A program made the translations under genes and the position numbers. This document shows, one piece after another, positions 16,360 to 28,871 of a stretch of DNA of 64,000 bases (positions are counted from its first letter, which is position 1; every line of letters starts with the position of its first letter). The notes below the pieces were generated by a model. The model was not told the origin of the DNA. It made no database searches and worked only from the letters and a program-made list of their open reading frames with translations. The stretch is from contig NZ_BBRL01000004.1 in the NCBI RefSeq assembly GCF_002090135.1, forward strand, positions 806,001 to 870,000. The letters run 5' to 3'. The stretch comes from Demequina sp. NBRC 110055 (GTDB lineage Bacteria > Actinomycetota > Actinomycetes > Actinomycetales > Demequinaceae).

Positions 16360-17673
16360 ATGAAGTCAAGGAACACCGCAACCCGTGCGGCGACGGCATT
16401 CGTCGCCGGCGGTGCGCTGATCGCCCTGGCCGGGTGCTCGGGCGCTTCGGACGGGGCCGACGGCGCTGAGGGCGACGGCGGCACCATCACCCTGCGCTAC
16501 CAGTCCTGGCTGCCTACGGTCGACCAGTGGACCCCGATCATCGAGGCGTTCGAGGCCGCGCACCCCGACATCGAGATCGACTTCCAGGGCGCCGACGACG
16601 CGACCAACTACTTCACCGAGCTCGACAACCTGATCCTCGCGGGCGAGACCCCCGACATGTTCGGCATCCAGGTCGGCTCCGCGTTCGACGACTACGCCGA
16701 ATTCGCGATGCCCACCGAGGACTACGCCGCCGACTGGATCGACGGCATCAAGCCCGAGCTGCTCGAGGAGACCAGCACCTCCGACGGCGAGGTCAAGGCC
16801 GTGCCGATCCTCACCGCCGGAAGCGAGTTCTACCTCTACAACAAGACCGCCTTTGACGAGCTGGGACTGAGCCTGCCCGAAAGCTACGAGGACATGGTCG
16901 CCATTGCCGACGCCGCCAACGCGGCCGGCATGACGCCCTTCGCGATGGGTGCCGCGGACGCGTGGCACGACGTCGACTTCTTCGTGTGGCTGAGCAACCA
17001 GTACGGCGAGGGCGGCGACATCTACCGCGCCGCCGCGGGTGAGATCCCGTGGGAGTCCGACGCCCTCGTGGCGGCCGCCGAGCGCTGGGCTCAGCTCTTC
17101 TCCGACGGCATCTTCCAGGAGGCGGCGACGTCGACGACCACCTACCCGTCGGCTCGTGACGACTACTTCCTGGCCGGCAACTCGCTCGCGATGCCGACCG
17201 GCTCGTGGCACGTCAGCGCGACGCTCGCCGGCAACGCCGAGACCCCGGGTTCCGCGGTCGAGGGCGACGAGATCGGCATGGCGCCGCTGCCCACGCTGGG
17301 TGACAACGAGGCGCTCGCGACCAGCGGTGTCGACTACTCGATCGCGCTGAGCTCCGAGCTCGAGGGCGACAAGCTCGAGGCGGCGACGGCGTTCGCCGAG
17401 TTCCTCTCGGTCGGCGAGGGCCAGCAGATCTGGGTCAACATGATGCAGGGCTTCCCCGCGGCCACCGACATCTCGCCCGAGCTCGGCGACGACGAGTCGC
17501 AGATCGCGCTCGACAGCGTCCAGGCCGTCACGGACTCGCTCCAGGCCGCCGCGTACCCGCGCAAGGTGACCTCGGCCACCAACGGTGGACTCGAGAACGA
17601 CCTGGGCGTCGTCCTCCAGAACATCGCCAACGGCGCCGGCGCCGCGACCGAGCTCGCGACGCTGAACGACTAA
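16360..17673 (+). CDS. Sugar ABC transporter substrate-binding lipoprotein
   Basis: This 437-residue family-1 extracellular solute-binding protein is anchored as a lipoprotein (signal ends LIALAGC). The ATG at 16360 follows the strong GGAGGAG. The body has TLRYQSWLPTVDQWTPIIEA at its start, DMFGIQVGSAF, and a later AMPTGSWHVSA, the usual hinge and ligand-cleft segments. It delivers a carbohydrate to the two permeases just upstream. The gene order permease-permease-binding protein is less common than binding protein first. Given the neighbouring GH51 and GH2 enzymes, arabinose- or galactose-containing oligosaccharides are likely ligands. Confidence 0.92.
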   Translation: MKSRNTATRAATAFVAGGALIALAGCSGASDGADGAEGDGGTITLRYQSWLPTVDQWTPIIEAFEAAHPDIEIDFQGADDATNYFTELDNLILAGETPDMFGIQVGSAFDDYAEFAMPTEDYAADWIDGIKPELLEETSTSDGEVKAVPILTAGSEFYLYNKTAFDELGLSLPESYEDMVAIADAANAAGMTPFAMGAADAWHDVDFFVWLSNQYGEGGDIYRAAAGEIPWESDALVAAAERWAQLFSDGIFQEAATSTTTYPSARDDYFLAGNSLAMPTGSWHVSATLAGNAETPGSAVEGDEIGMAPLPTLGDNEALATSGVDYSIALSSELEGDKLEAATAFAEFLSVGEGQQIWVNMMQGFPAATDISPELGDDESQIALDSVQAVTDSLQAAAYPRKVTSATNGGLENDLGVVLQNIANGAGAATELATLND

Positions 17674-17684
17674 CGCCACACCGC

Positions 17685-17720
17685 ACAGCGCCCGGCATCC
17701 GTCAGGATGCCGGGCGCTGT
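17685..17720 (+). terminator. Terminator of the ABC transporter operon
   Basis: ACAGCGCCCGGCATCC pairs with GGATGCCGGGCGCTGT, a 16-bp perfect stem with loop GTCA, 11 nt after the binding-protein stop. Confidence 0.85.
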
Positions 17721-17790
17721 GCTGTCTTGTGGGTGGCCGACGCGGTGGTGGGCCGCCGTAGCCCACCTCGCCACGGCATCGGCCACACAC

Positions 17791-17829
17791 AAAAACGCCC
17801 CCCGCCGTGGAGAGGAACGGCGGGGGGCG
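17791..17829 (-). terminator. Terminator of the GH51 gene
   Basis: On the minus strand a 12-bp perfect stem, CGCCCCCCGCCG with CGGCGGGGGGCG, is followed by TTTTTG and lies 17 nt after the GH51 stop. Confidence 0.88.
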
Positions 17830-17845
17830 CGGGGGACCGGGCGGC

Positions 17846-19363
17846 TTAGGAGGAGGCTCCGCCCAGACGGATCATCGACCACGACACGGCCGGCAGGTCG
17901 ACGGCGAGGGCGCCGTCGGTGACGGTCGCGGACGCGTTGGGCGCCGGCAGCACGTCGGCCTCGGTGTCCTTCGACGCACGCCAGAACGGGTCGTCGTTCG
18001 CGTAGGTGACGGCCTCGATGAGGCTGAGCTCGCCGAGCGAGGCGAGGTCGAGCTCAAGCCGTGTGGAGTCCTCGGTGGCGCGGTTGACGGCAAACACGAC
18101 GACCTCGCCCGACTCGCGGTCATACGTCGCGACGGCATCGACGAGCGCGGACTGCCCGAAGCGCGCGTTGTCGTAGGACGGTGCGTCGACGGCCACCCGC
18201 AGCACCTCGCCGCGCGCGTGGGCGGCCGTGAGGGCGAACGGGTGGAAGATCGTCTGACGCCACGCGGCGCCGCCCGGCTCGGTGGTAATCGGCGCGATGG
18301 CGTTGACCAGTTGCGCCTGGCTCGCCGAGTGCACGCGGTCGGTGTGACGCAGCAGGGTGATGAGCAGGTTGCCGACCACCACCGCATCGGCCACCGAGTA
18401 GTTGTCCTCCTCGAGGGGCGGCGCGACGGGCCAGTCGTCGCCCTTCGGAATCGTGGGGCTATCGAGGTCGTGGTACCAGACGTTCCACTCGTCGAACGAG
18501 ATGTGGACGCGCTTGGAGGACTTCTTGGCGATCGCCACGGAGTCGGCGGTGGCGCTCACGGCGTCGATGAAGTGGTCCATGTCCTGGGCGCTCGCGAGGA
18601 AGGACCCCAGGTCGCCGTCCTCGATGCGGTAGTAGGCGTGCGCGGAGATGAGGTCGACCTCGTCGAAGCACTCCTCGAGGACCTCTCGCTCCCACGTGCC
18701 GAAGGTGGGCATGTCGGAGCCGGACGAGCCGCACGCGACGAGCGTGAGGTCGGGGTACATCTGGCGCATGCCGCGTGCAGTCTCGGAGGCCAGGCGGCCG
18801 TACTCGCGGGCGGTCTTCGCGCCCAGCTGCCACTTGCCGTCCATCTCGTTGCCCAGGCACCAGAAGGTGACGCCGTGAGGCTCCTCGACTCCGTGCTCGC
18901 GCCGGAGCGCCGCGTGGTGGGTGTCGCCCTTGCCGTTGGAGTACTCGAGGACGTCGAGCGTCTCCTGGATGCCGCGCGTGCCGAGGTTGACGGCCATCAT
19001 CGCCTCGGTGCCGGACGCCTTGGTCCACGCCATGAACTCGTTGAGGCCGAACGTGTTGGGCTCGGTCGAGTGCCACGCGAGGTCGAGGCGCAAAGGGCGA
19101 TCCTCCACGGGGCCGATGCCGTCCTCCCAGCGGTATCCGGAGACGAAGTTTCCTCCTGGATAGCGCACGGTGCTCACGCCGAGCTCCTTGACGAGGGCGA
19201 GCACGTCGCCGCGGAAGCCCTGGTCGTCTGCCGTCGGGTGGCCGGGCTCGAAGATGCCGGTGTAGACGCAGCGGCCGAGGTGCTCGACGAACGTGCCGAA
19301 GGTGCCCCGCCTCACGGGGCCCACGACGAAGTCGGGATGGATGGTGAGGCGTGCGTGGTGCAT
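17846..19363 (-). CDS. abfA: Alpha-L-arabinofuranosidase, GH51
   Basis: This 505-residue cytoplasmic glycosidase removes alpha-L-arabinofuranosyl side chains from arabino-oligosaccharides. The conserved GH51 segments are TFGTFVEHLGRCVYTGIFEP near residue 21, VRYPGGNFVSGYRW near 66, the acid/base Glu in CLGNEMDGKW (E173) and the nucleophile Glu in SFDEWNVW (E292). A C-terminal beta-sandwich follows. The ATG at 19363 follows AAGGAG at good spacing; the frame extends upstream to 19516 but crosses the promoter. It is divergent from the GH2 gene, and the shared intergenic region holds a CAACGTT operator, so both should respond to the LacI protein. The symbol is by family. Confidence 0.95.
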   Translation of the reverse strand: MHHARLTIHPDFVVGPVRRGTFGTFVEHLGRCVYTGIFEPGHPTADDQGFRGDVLALVKELGVSTVRYPGGNFVSGYRWEDGIGPVEDRPLRLDLAWHSTEPNTFGLNEFMAWTKASGTEAMMAVNLGTRGIQETLDVLEYSNGKGDTHHAALRREHGVEEPHGVTFWCLGNEMDGKWQLGAKTAREYGRLASETARGMRQMYPDLTLVACGSSGSDMPTFGTWEREVLEECFDEVDLISAHAYYRIEDGDLGSFLASAQDMDHFIDAVSATADSVAIAKKSSKRVHISFDEWNVWYHDLDSPTIPKGDDWPVAPPLEEDNYSVADAVVVGNLLITLLRHTDRVHSASQAQLVNAIAPITTEPGGAAWRQTIFHPFALTAAHARGEVLRVAVDAPSYDNARFGQSALVDAVATYDRESGEVVVFAVNRATEDSTRLELDLASLGELSLIEAVTYANDDPFWRASKDTEADVLPAPNASATVTDGALAVDLPAVSWSMIRLGGASS

Positions 19364-19428
19364 CGTTGCTCCTTCTCGAGCGCGCAACAGCGCGCGGGTC
19401 GAGGGACGTAGGTGGTGAGGCGGCCGAG

Positions 19429-19453
19429 TTGCATCGGCCCCGGTGCCGACTAT

Positions 19454-19456
<3 letters not shown>
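19429..19456 (+). promoter_or_regulatory. Promoter of the GH2 gene
   Basis: TTGCAT (19429-19434), a 16-nt spacer and TATAGT (19451-19456) form a good sigma-70-type promoter. Its -10 box is overlapped by the operator at 19454-19469. Confidence 0.65.
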
Positions 19457-22538
<3,082 letters not shown>

Positions 22539-22549
22539 AAGGAACAGCT

Positions 22550-23791
22550 ATGAAGATCACCAACGTTGAGGTCCTCGTCACGAGCCCGGGCCGTAACTTC
22601 GTCACCCTGCGTATCACCGCGGACGGCCTGACCGGCCTGGGGGACGCGACTCTCAACGGCCGCGAACTCGCGGTCGCCGCCTACCTCCAGGAGCACGTCG
22701 CCGCGCTGCTCATCGGCCGCGACGCGTCGCGCATCGAGGACGCGTGGCAGTACCTGTACCGGGGTGCCTACTGGCGCCGCGGGCCCGTCACGATGGCCGC
22801 GATCGCCGCGGTCGACACGGCGCTGTGGGACATCAAGGCGAAGGCCGCCGGCATGCCGCTGTACCAGTTGCTGGGCGGGCGCTCCCGCGACGGCCTGCTC
22901 GCCTACGGTCACGCCTCGGGTGCCGAGCTGCCGGAGCTGTTCGACTCCATCCGCCAGCACCTCGACGAGGGCTACCGGGCCATCCGTGTGCAGTCGGGCA
23001 TCCCCGGCCTGCCGTCGGTCTACGGCGTCGCGTCCTCGGCCAACGCCGCCGCGGGCGCGGGCAGCGACGCGCGCTACGACTACGAGCCGGCGCGCCGCAG
23101 TGCCGTGCCCGTCGAGGAGACCTGGGACACCTCGGCGTACCTGCGCCACGTGCCCTCCGTCTTCGAGGCGGTGCGCAACGAGTTCGGACCCGAGCTGCCG
23201 CTGCTGCACGACGCCCACCACCGCCTCACGCCCATCCAGGCGGCGCGGCTGGGCAAGTCGCTCGAGCCCTACGACCTGTTCTGGCTCGAGGACGTCACGC
23301 CCGCGGAGAATGCCGCGGTGCTGCGCCGGGTGCGCGAGCACACCACCACGCCGCTCGCGATCGGCGAGGTGTTCAACACGGTGTGGGACTACCGCGAGAT
23401 GTTCGAGGAGCAGCTCATCGACTACGTGCGCAGCCCCGTCACGCACGCGGGCGGCATCACCGGATTGCGCCGCATCTTCGACTTCGCGTCGGTGTATCAG
23501 ATCAAGTCGGGTGCGCACGGGCCCACCGACGTGTCTCCGGTCGGCCTCGCGGCGGCCCTGCACCTGGGCGTCGCGATCCCGAACTTCGGCATCCAGGAGT
23601 ACATGCAGCACTCGCCCGCGACGCTTGAGGTGTTCCGGTCCGGCTTCACGTTCGCCGACGGCCTGCTCAACCCCTCCGATGCTCCCGGCCTGGGAGTCGA
23701 GTACGACGACGAGGTGGCTGCCGCGCACGCGTATGCGCCCGCGTACTTGCCGGTCAACCGCCTGCGCGACGGGTCCATGCACGACTGGTGA
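22550..23791 (+). CDS. Enolase-superfamily D-mannonate dehydratase-like protein
   Basis: This 413-residue enzyme belongs to the ManD/RspA branch of the enolase superfamily, whose active members dehydrate D-mannonate or D-gluconate to the 2-keto-3-deoxy acid. The N-terminal capping domain starts [17 protein letters not shown], the marker of this branch. Barrel ligands appear in LLHDAHH, WLEDVTP and IGEVFNT, and [12 protein letters not shown] and QEYMQHS follow. The ATG at 22550 follows GAAAGGA 12 nt after the GH2 stop, so it is co-transcribed with GH2. Many family members are poor catalysts, so activity is uncertain, but the position suggests catabolism of a sugar acid from plant polysaccharide. 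Confidence 0.85.
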   Translation: MKITNVEVLVTSPGRNFVTLRITADGLTGLGDATLNGRELAVAAYLQEHVAALLIGRDASRIEDAWQYLYRGAYWRRGPVTMAAIAAVDTALWDIKAKAAGMPLYQLLGGRSRDGLLAYGHASGAELPELFDSIRQHLDEGYRAIRVQSGIPGLPSVYGVASSANAAAGAGSDARYDYEPARRSAVPVEETWDTSAYLRHVPSVFEAVRNEFGPELPLLHDAHHRLTPIQAARLGKSLEPYDLFWLEDVTPAENAAVLRRVREHTTTPLAIGEVFNTVWDYREMFEEQLIDYVRSPVTHAGGITGLRRIFDFASVYQIKSGAHGPTDVSPVGLAAALHLGVAIPNFGIQEYMQHSPATLEVFRSGFTFADGLLNPSDAPGLGVEYDDEVAAAHAYAPAYLPVNRLRDGSMHDW

Positions 23792-23805
23792 ACCCCACCT
23801 CCCCC

Positions 23806-23902
23806 GACAGTGTGAACCGACTCGCGCCGCGCCACGCCGGTACCGACGGCCGATGCCGTGGCCGGCCCGGCGCGTCGCGTCCCGTTGCGGTTCACACTGT
23901 CC
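23806..23902. repeat. Intergenic inverted-repeat element, copy A
   Basis: GACAGTGTGAACCG at the left end and CGGTTCACACTGTC at the right end are perfect inverted copies about 97 bp apart. They lie in the convergent gap between the mannonate-dehydratase-like and aldehyde dehydrogenase genes. The interior shares GCGCCACGCCG, GGCCGATGC and CCCGGCG with copy B at 13289. Confidence 0.75.
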
Positions 23903-23914
23903 GAGGGGAGGGGC

Positions 23915-25381
23915 TTAGGCGAACGGGTCCGGCGTCATCGTGTACTTGGTCTCGAGGTACTCGTGGATGCCCTCGGCGCCGCCCTCGCGGCCCAGGCCGG
24001 ACATCTTGACGCCGCCAAAGGGCGCCGCGGCGTTGGAGATGACGCCCACGTTGAGGCCCATCATCCCGGTGTCGAGTCGCTCGATCATGCGCTGTCCCCG
24101 CGCCAGGGACTCGGTGTAGACGTAGGACACCAGGCCGTATTCGGTGTCGTTGGCGAGAGCCACGCCCTCGTCCTCGGTGGCAAACGTCGTGATGGCGAGG
24201 ACGGGGCCGAAGATCTCCTCGCGCATGAGGTCGGCGTCCGCGGGGACGTCGGCCAGCACGGTGGGCTCGAAGAAGGTGCCCTCGCCGTCGACCGCCGAGC
24301 CGCCGGCGAGGACGCGGGCGCCACGCTCCACGGCATCGGCCACGAGCGAGGTCACCTTATCCAGCGCGTCCTGATCGATCAGTGGACCGATGTCCACGCC
24401 GTCCTCGGTCCCGCGCCCCACGCTCATGGCCTCGACCCGCTCGGTGACGCGGGACGCAAACTTCGGCGCGACGGACTCGTGCACCAGGAACCGGTTGGCA
24501 GCCGTGCACGCCTGTCCGATGTTGCGGAATTTCGCCGCCATCGCGCCCTCGACCGCGGCGTCCAGGTCCGCATCCTCGAAGACCACGAACGGCGCATTGC
24601 CGCCGAGCTCCATCGAGGTGCGCAGCACCCCGGAGGCGGCCTGCTTCAGCAGCGACGATCCCACCGAGGTGGAGCCGGTGAAGGACAGCTTGCGCAGGCG
24701 CGGGTCGGCGAGGATGGGCTCGGACACGTCGCTGGACGACGAGGTCGTGAGGACGTTGACCACGCCCGCTGGCACGCCCGCCTCCTCGAGGAGCGCGGCG
24801 AACGCGAGGGTGGTCAGCGGCGTCGACGACGCGGGCTTGATGACGACCGTGCAGCCGGCGGCCACCGCGGGGGCGATCTTCCGCGTGGCCATCGCGAGCG
24901 GGAAGTTCCACGGGGTGATGAGGTAGCACGGGCCCACGGCGTGCTGGCTGACGATCATCCGGCCGCTGCCCTCGGGGTTCGCGCCGTACCGGCCGGCAAT
25001 GCGCGGGGCCTCCTCGGAGAACCACCGCAGGAACTCGCCGCCGTAGGTGACCTCGCCGCGCGACTGCTCGAGCGGCTTGCCCATCTCGAGCGTCATGAGC
25101 AGCGCGAAGTCGTCGGCGCGCTCCATGAGCAGGTCGAAGGCGCGGCGCAGGATCTCGCCGCGCTCGCGGGCGGGGGTGCGCGACCACGCCGGGAAGGCGT
25201 CGCTCGCGGCGTCCATGGCGGCGGTCGCGTCGTTGGGGGTGGCCGAGGCGATGGTTGCCAGCCGCATGCCCGTCGCCGGGTCGTTCACGTCGAGCGTGCC
25301 GCCGTCCGATGCCGGCCGCCACTGGCCGCCGATGAACAGCTCGGTGGGGACGGATGACAGGAGGGCGGTCTCGTCGGTCAT
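23915..25381 (-). CDS. NAD(P)-dependent aldehyde dehydrogenase, succinate-semialdehyde type
   Basis: This 488-residue enzyme oxidises an aldehyde to its acid. Family marks are ITPWNFPLAMATRKIAPA near residue 155, the catalytic-base segment MELGGNAPF near 260, the nucleophile cysteine in GQACTAANRF near 295 and EEIFGPVLAI near 390. The GABD-like SFTGSTSVG and overall length fit succinate-semialdehyde or glutarate-semialdehyde dehydrogenases; the true substrate is not fixed by sequence. The ATG at 25381 follows GAAGGAG; the frame extends further upstream only as a shadow of the MTHFR-like gene. It lies 61 nt after the MTHFR-like gene and may be co-transcribed with it. Confidence 0.92.
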   Translation of the reverse strand: MTDETALLSSVPTELFIGGQWRPASDGGTLDVNDPATGMRLATIASATPNDATAAMDAASDAFPAWSRTPARERGEILRRAFDLLMERADDFALLMTLEMGKPLEQSRGEVTYGGEFLRWFSEEAPRIAGRYGANPEGSGRMIVSQHAVGPCYLITPWNFPLAMATRKIAPAVAAGCTVVIKPASSTPLTTLAFAALLEEAGVPAGVVNVLTTSSSSDVSEPILADPRLRKLSFTGSTSVGSSLLKQAASGVLRTSMELGGNAPFVVFEDADLDAAVEGAMAAKFRNIGQACTAANRFLVHESVAPKFASRVTERVEAMSVGRGTEDGVDIGPLIDQDALDKVTSLVADAVERGARVLAGGSAVDGEGTFFEPTVLADVPADADLMREEIFGPVLAITTFATEDEGVALANDTEYGLVSYVYTESLARGQRMIERLDTGMMGLNVGVISNAAAPFGGVKMSGLGREGGAEGIHEYLETKYTMTPDPFA

Positions 25382-25442
25382 GGTGACTCCTTCGCTGGTG
25401 GCGTTGGGAGGGACAACGGCTGAGGAGCCGAGGATCATCCGC

Positions 25443-26273
25443 TCAGCGTGCGCCGATCCAGTCGAGCGTCGCACCGAGACCGCCGAACGTGTACAGGTGT
25501 GTGGAGACCTCACCGTGCACCCGAGTATCGAGCCCGGCGAACAGCGCGTCGAGGAAGTCGTCGGGGTCGGCTGTGCCGAGCATGCCGCCCAGCTGTGCGC
25601 CGTACTTGCGGGCGAGGCTCGCCGTCGAGGCGACGCCCATGCGGCGCGCGAACGCCAGCAGCCTCGCCACCCCCATGGGGCCGGGCACGCCCACGCGGAT
25701 GGGCAGCATGATGCCGTGCTCGCGCACGCGCGCGATCCACGCGAGGACCGCCGGGGCGTCGAAGGACACCTGTGACGTGATCGAGCCCGCGATGCCTTGA
25801 TCGGTGAGCGCGGCACTCTTTCGCGCCAGCGCGTCCCACAGCACGTCGTCCGCGATCGCGGGGTGGCCCTCGGGGTAGCCGCCGACCCCCACCTCGCGCA
25901 CCCCGTGACGCGCCAGCACGCCGGACTCGATGACGTCGAGCGCGCTCGCGAAGGGGCCCGCTGGCGTCCGCGGGTCACCGCCGATGACGAAGACCGACGC
26001 GGCGGCGGCCGCGTGGGCGAAGTCCTGGACGCTGGCCCCGAGCGCTGCCGCGGAGGCGATGCGTCGCGCCGCGAGGTGCGGCACGGGCGTGAGGCCGTGG
26101 GTGACGAGTTCGGAGGCGGTGGCGACCCGGTCGGCGTGGGTCTCGGTGGTCAGGGCCGTCACATGCACGCGCGCTCCGCCGGGAAGCCGCGCGGCGGCCT
26201 CCTGGACCTGGGGAAGGTCGGCCGCGGAGAGCTCGATCGAGAGGTCCGCGAGGACGGCGTCGTGGCCGATCAT
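25443..26273 (-). CDS. Methylenetetrahydrofolate reductase-like protein
   Basis: This 276-residue protein matches the TIM-barrel MTHFR family (PF02219), which uses FAD to reduce 5,10-methylene-THF. Visible segments are VHVTALTTETHADRVA, a PVPHLAARRIAS strand with the conserved His, VIGGDPRTPAGPF (the usual GDPP turn), GYPEGHP and ITSQVSFDA. The start at 26273 overlaps the stop of the pyruvyltransferase-like gene (ATGA), so translation is probably coupled. It is a little shorter and more divergent than standard MetF, and actinobacteria often have a second divergent MTHFR-like protein of uncertain function, so metF was not assigned. Confidence 0.82.
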   Translation of the reverse strand: MIGHDAVLADLSIELSAADLPQVQEAAARLPGGARVHVTALTTETHADRVATASELVTHGLTPVPHLAARRIASAAALGASVQDFAHAAAAASVFVIGGDPRTPAGPFASALDVIESGVLARHGVREVGVGGYPEGHPAIADDVLWDALARKSAALTDQGIAGSITSQVSFDAPAVLAWIARVREHGIMLPIRVGVPGPMGVARLLAFARRMGVASTASLARKYGAQLGGMLGTADPDDFLDALFAGLDTRVHGEVSTHLYTFGGLGATLDWIGAR

Positions 26274-27145
26274 CGAGAGGCGCTCCCCGCGTCCGTGCGT
26301 CCCCACAGGTCCCACGGGAACGCCGCGAGCAGCGTCACGGTCACCGCGTCCAGGTCGAGGGCGGGTTCGGCGATCACGGCGCGCGCCGCGTCCGGGTCGG
26401 CGGCAAACGCGGGCGCCTCACGCCCGGTGCCCTCGTAGTAGTCCTGGTACTTGAAGGGTGGCTCGGCGCGCGGCTGCACCACCGCGCTCGGCACGCCTAG
26501 CGCATCGGCGATCACGATGCCGTGCAGCGACGACGCGATGACGGCCTCCGCGCTCGCGACGGCCGCGATGACCTCGCGTGCTGGCGTGCGCGGGCTGACG
26601 TATCCGGGCAGGCCCCGCCACCGGCTCTCGTCATGAAGATTGGGCAGCAGCACCACCCCGCGCGGCTCGGCGGCACGGGTCACGCCCAGGAGCGTCGGTG
26701 CGAGCAGGCCGGGGTCGCCGAAGACGTCTGGCACATCGAGCCCGCGCTCACGCAGCGCGGCCGCCGTTCGTGGCCCGCGCACCGCGCGCAGGTCGAGGTC
26801 GCGTGGGCGGTACGACCACTCGGGCACCTTGCCGTTCACGCCCGTGCCCCACACGACGTCGCCGGGCTGGGCGAGGTGGAGGATCGACCCGACGGTCAGC
26901 AGACGGGCGGACGATGCCGTGGCTCGGTTGGCGTCTGCCGTGCCACCACCGCTCGCCTCACCTGTCGTATCGCGCCCACGCTCGACGAGTGCCCACACCA
27001 CGAGCGGTCCGAGCAGGTCGCCGAAGTTGTTGGCGCGTCGGTGCGGCCACCGCACCCGCCGTGTGACCGGGCCGGAGCCCACGGAGGCACGCGCATTCCA
27101 GTGCACCACCGCGACCCCGGCGATTCGTGCGGCCTGGCCCTTCAC
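26270..27145 (-). CDS. Polysaccharide pyruvyl transferase family protein
   Basis: This 291-residue protein belongs to the polysaccharide pyruvyltransferase family (PF04230), which adds pyruvate ketals from PEP to sugars of exopolysaccharide or cell-wall glycans. The N-terminal NNFGDLLGPLVVWAL, central VWGTGVNG and FGDPGLLAPTLLG, and the nucleotide-binding-like ASSLHGIVIADALGVPS are the family marks. It lies divergent from the initiating phosphoglycosyltransferase at 27265 and upstream of the MTHFR-like gene. The link with exopolysaccharide modification is by family and neighbourhood; the acceptor sugar is unknown. Confidence 0.85.
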   Translation of the reverse strand: MKGQAARIAGVAVVHWNARASVGSGPVTRRVRWPHRRANNFGDLLGPLVVWALVERGRDTTGEASGGGTADANRATASSARLLTVGSILHLAQPGDVVWGTGVNGKVPEWSYRPRDLDLRAVRGPRTAAALRERGLDVPDVFGDPGLLAPTLLGVTRAAEPRGVVLLPNLHDESRWRGLPGYVSPRTPAREVIAAVASAEAVIASSLHGIVIADALGVPSAVVQPRAEPPFKYQDYYEGTGREAPAFAADPDAARAVIAEPALDLDAVTVTLLAAFPWDLWGRTDAGSASR

Positions 27146-27264
27146 GCGTCCTCCTCAGTTCGGTTCAGGACGAGCGTACGGGTCAGGAACGTCACATCGG
27201 CCCGGGACTGTCGGTGGCCGCCGGTATTGTTGACGCAACGACCAAACTCTTGAGGGAGAGTGCA

Positions 27265-28794
27265 GTGGGGGGAGCCGCGGTGGCAGAGGACCCGTCGGAG
27301 ACGACGCCGAGCGACGTGACGGGCGCCGTGCCGCTGGTGCGCCCCAGCACGCAGCGCATGCGCGGCAGGCGTGGCTGGGCCAAGAAGTATGAGCGCCGCC
27401 TCGCCGTGTCTGACCTGTTCGTGGTGACGCTGTCGATGGCGCTCGCGCATGGGGTGCGTTTCGGCTGGGAGCCGTTCATCCCCGTGCAGGGCGACAACGG
27501 GCCCGCCTACGCCCTCGTGACCGTCGCCATCATCGTCGTATGGGTCGTGCTGCTGGGCTGGTCCAAGTCCCGCGACGCCGCCGTGTTGGGCCACGGGCCG
27601 GAGGAGTTCCAGCGCGTCATGCACGCCTCGTGGCTCGTGTTTGCCGGCATCGCGATCGTGGGCTTCCTGACCCAGTGGCAGATCAGCCGCGGCTACCTGC
27701 TCTTTGCGATCCCCTTCGGCACGCTGATGTTGCTCGTCTACCGCGCGGCGTGGCGCTCGCTCGTCAAGTCGCAACGCGATGCCGGCCAGCTCCAGGCCCA
27801 GTGTGTGGTGGTGGGCCCTCCCAAGACCGTGCGCCAGATGATCCGTCGCCTGCACTCCGTGCCGCGCGCGGGCTACGCGGTCATCGGCGCGTGCCTGCCG
27901 GGGTCGGGGGCGGATCGTCACGAGTCCATCGAGGGCGTGTCGGTCCTCGGCGGTGCCGACGATGCCGCCGAACTCGCCATTCACGCCAACGCCGAGTACG
28001 TCATCCTCGCGGGCACCGACGCCATGTCCCTGCGCGAAACCAAGGAGTTGGGCTGGGAGCTCGAGGGCACGGGCGTGGGCCTCATCGTGGTGCCGACCAT
28101 CGTCGACGTCGCCGGGCCCCGCGTGTCCATGAGTCCCGTGGACGGCCTGCCGCTGATGCACGTCGACGCCCCGCGATTCGAGGGTGGCCGCTACGCGCTG
28201 AAGAACACCCTGGACCGCATCACGGCGTTCATGGGTCTGCTGGTCCTCGCCATCCCCATGGCCCTCGTCGCCATCGCCATCAAGCTCGAGAGCCCCGGCC
28301 CGGTGTTCTTCAAGCAGATCCGCGTGGGTGTGGACCACCGCCTGTTCACCATGTACAAGTTCCGCTCCATGTACACCGACGCCGAGCAGCGGTTGGCCGC
28401 GCTCCACGCCGTGCAGGGTGTGGACGCAGGCAACGAGGTCCTGTTCAAGATGAAGGACGACCCGCGGGTCACCCGTGTGGGCAAGTTCCTCCGCCGCTTT
28501 TCCATCGACGAGCTTCCCCAGTTGATCAACGTGCTGAAGGGCAACATGTCGCTGGTGGGGCCGCGCCCACCGCTGCCGCGCGAGGTGGAGCAGTGGGAGG
28601 AGAACGTGGGGCGCCGCCAGCTCGTGAAGCCGGGCCTCACGGGTCTGTGGCAGGTCTCGGGTCGCTCGGACCTGGACTGGGAGCAGTCCGTACGCCTCGA
28701 CCTGTACTACGCGGAAAACTGGTCCATCGGCGGCGATCTGGTGATCTTGGCCCGCACTGCCTGGGCCGTCGTCGCGGGTCGTGGAGCCTACTAA
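27265..28794 (+). CDS. Exopolysaccharide polyprenyl glycosylphosphotransferase (WbaP/CpsE type)
   Basis: This membrane enzyme of about 509 residues transfers a hexose-1-phosphate from a UDP-sugar to undecaprenyl phosphate, the first step of exopolysaccharide repeat-unit assembly. Four transmembrane helices (residues about 45-170), a CoA-binding-like Rossmann domain (CVVVGPPKTVRQMI) and a fifth membrane helix precede the C-terminal catalytic domain. The catalytic motifs include GPVFFKQIRVG, MYKFRSMYTDAE, FLRRFSIDELPQLINV and GNMSLVGPRPPLP. GTG at 27265 follows GGGAGAG; GTG at 27280 with GGGGGGAG is nearly as good. The rest of the polysaccharide machinery is mostly at 41-57 kb. Confidence 0.92.
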   Translation: MGGAAVAEDPSETTPSDVTGAVPLVRPSTQRMRGRRGWAKKYERRLAVSDLFVVTLSMALAHGVRFGWEPFIPVQGDNGPAYALVTVAIIVVWVVLLGWSKSRDAAVLGHGPEEFQRVMHASWLVFAGIAIVGFLTQWQISRGYLLFAIPFGTLMLLVYRAAWRSLVKSQRDAGQLQAQCVVVGPPKTVRQMIRRLHSVPRAGYAVIGACLPGSGADRHESIEGVSVLGGADDAAELAIHANAEYVILAGTDAMSLRETKELGWELEGTGVGLIVVPTIVDVAGPRVSMSPVDGLPLMHVDAPRFEGGRYALKNTLDRITAFMGLLVLAIPMALVAIAIKLESPGPVFFKQIRVGVDHRLFTMYKFRSMYTDAEQRLAALHAVQGVDAGNEVLFKMKDDPRVTRVGKFLRRFSIDELPQLINVLKGNMSLVGPRPPLPREVEQWEENVGRRQLVKPGLTGLWQVSGRSDLDWEQSVRLDLYYAENWSIGGDLVILARTAWAVVAGRGAY

Positions 28795-28871
28795 ATCGGT
28801 AGCCACGAGTGACATCGGTCACTAGGCTGAGGGAGCGTGTCGTGAGGGCGGCGCGCTCCTGGAGGCAAAGC

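Noticed and set aside
22559-22570. Another CAACGTTGA match at the start of the mannonate-dehydratase-like gene
   Set aside because: It lies inside codons of the conserved MKITNVEV start and lacks the outer palindrome arms, so it is most likely chance.
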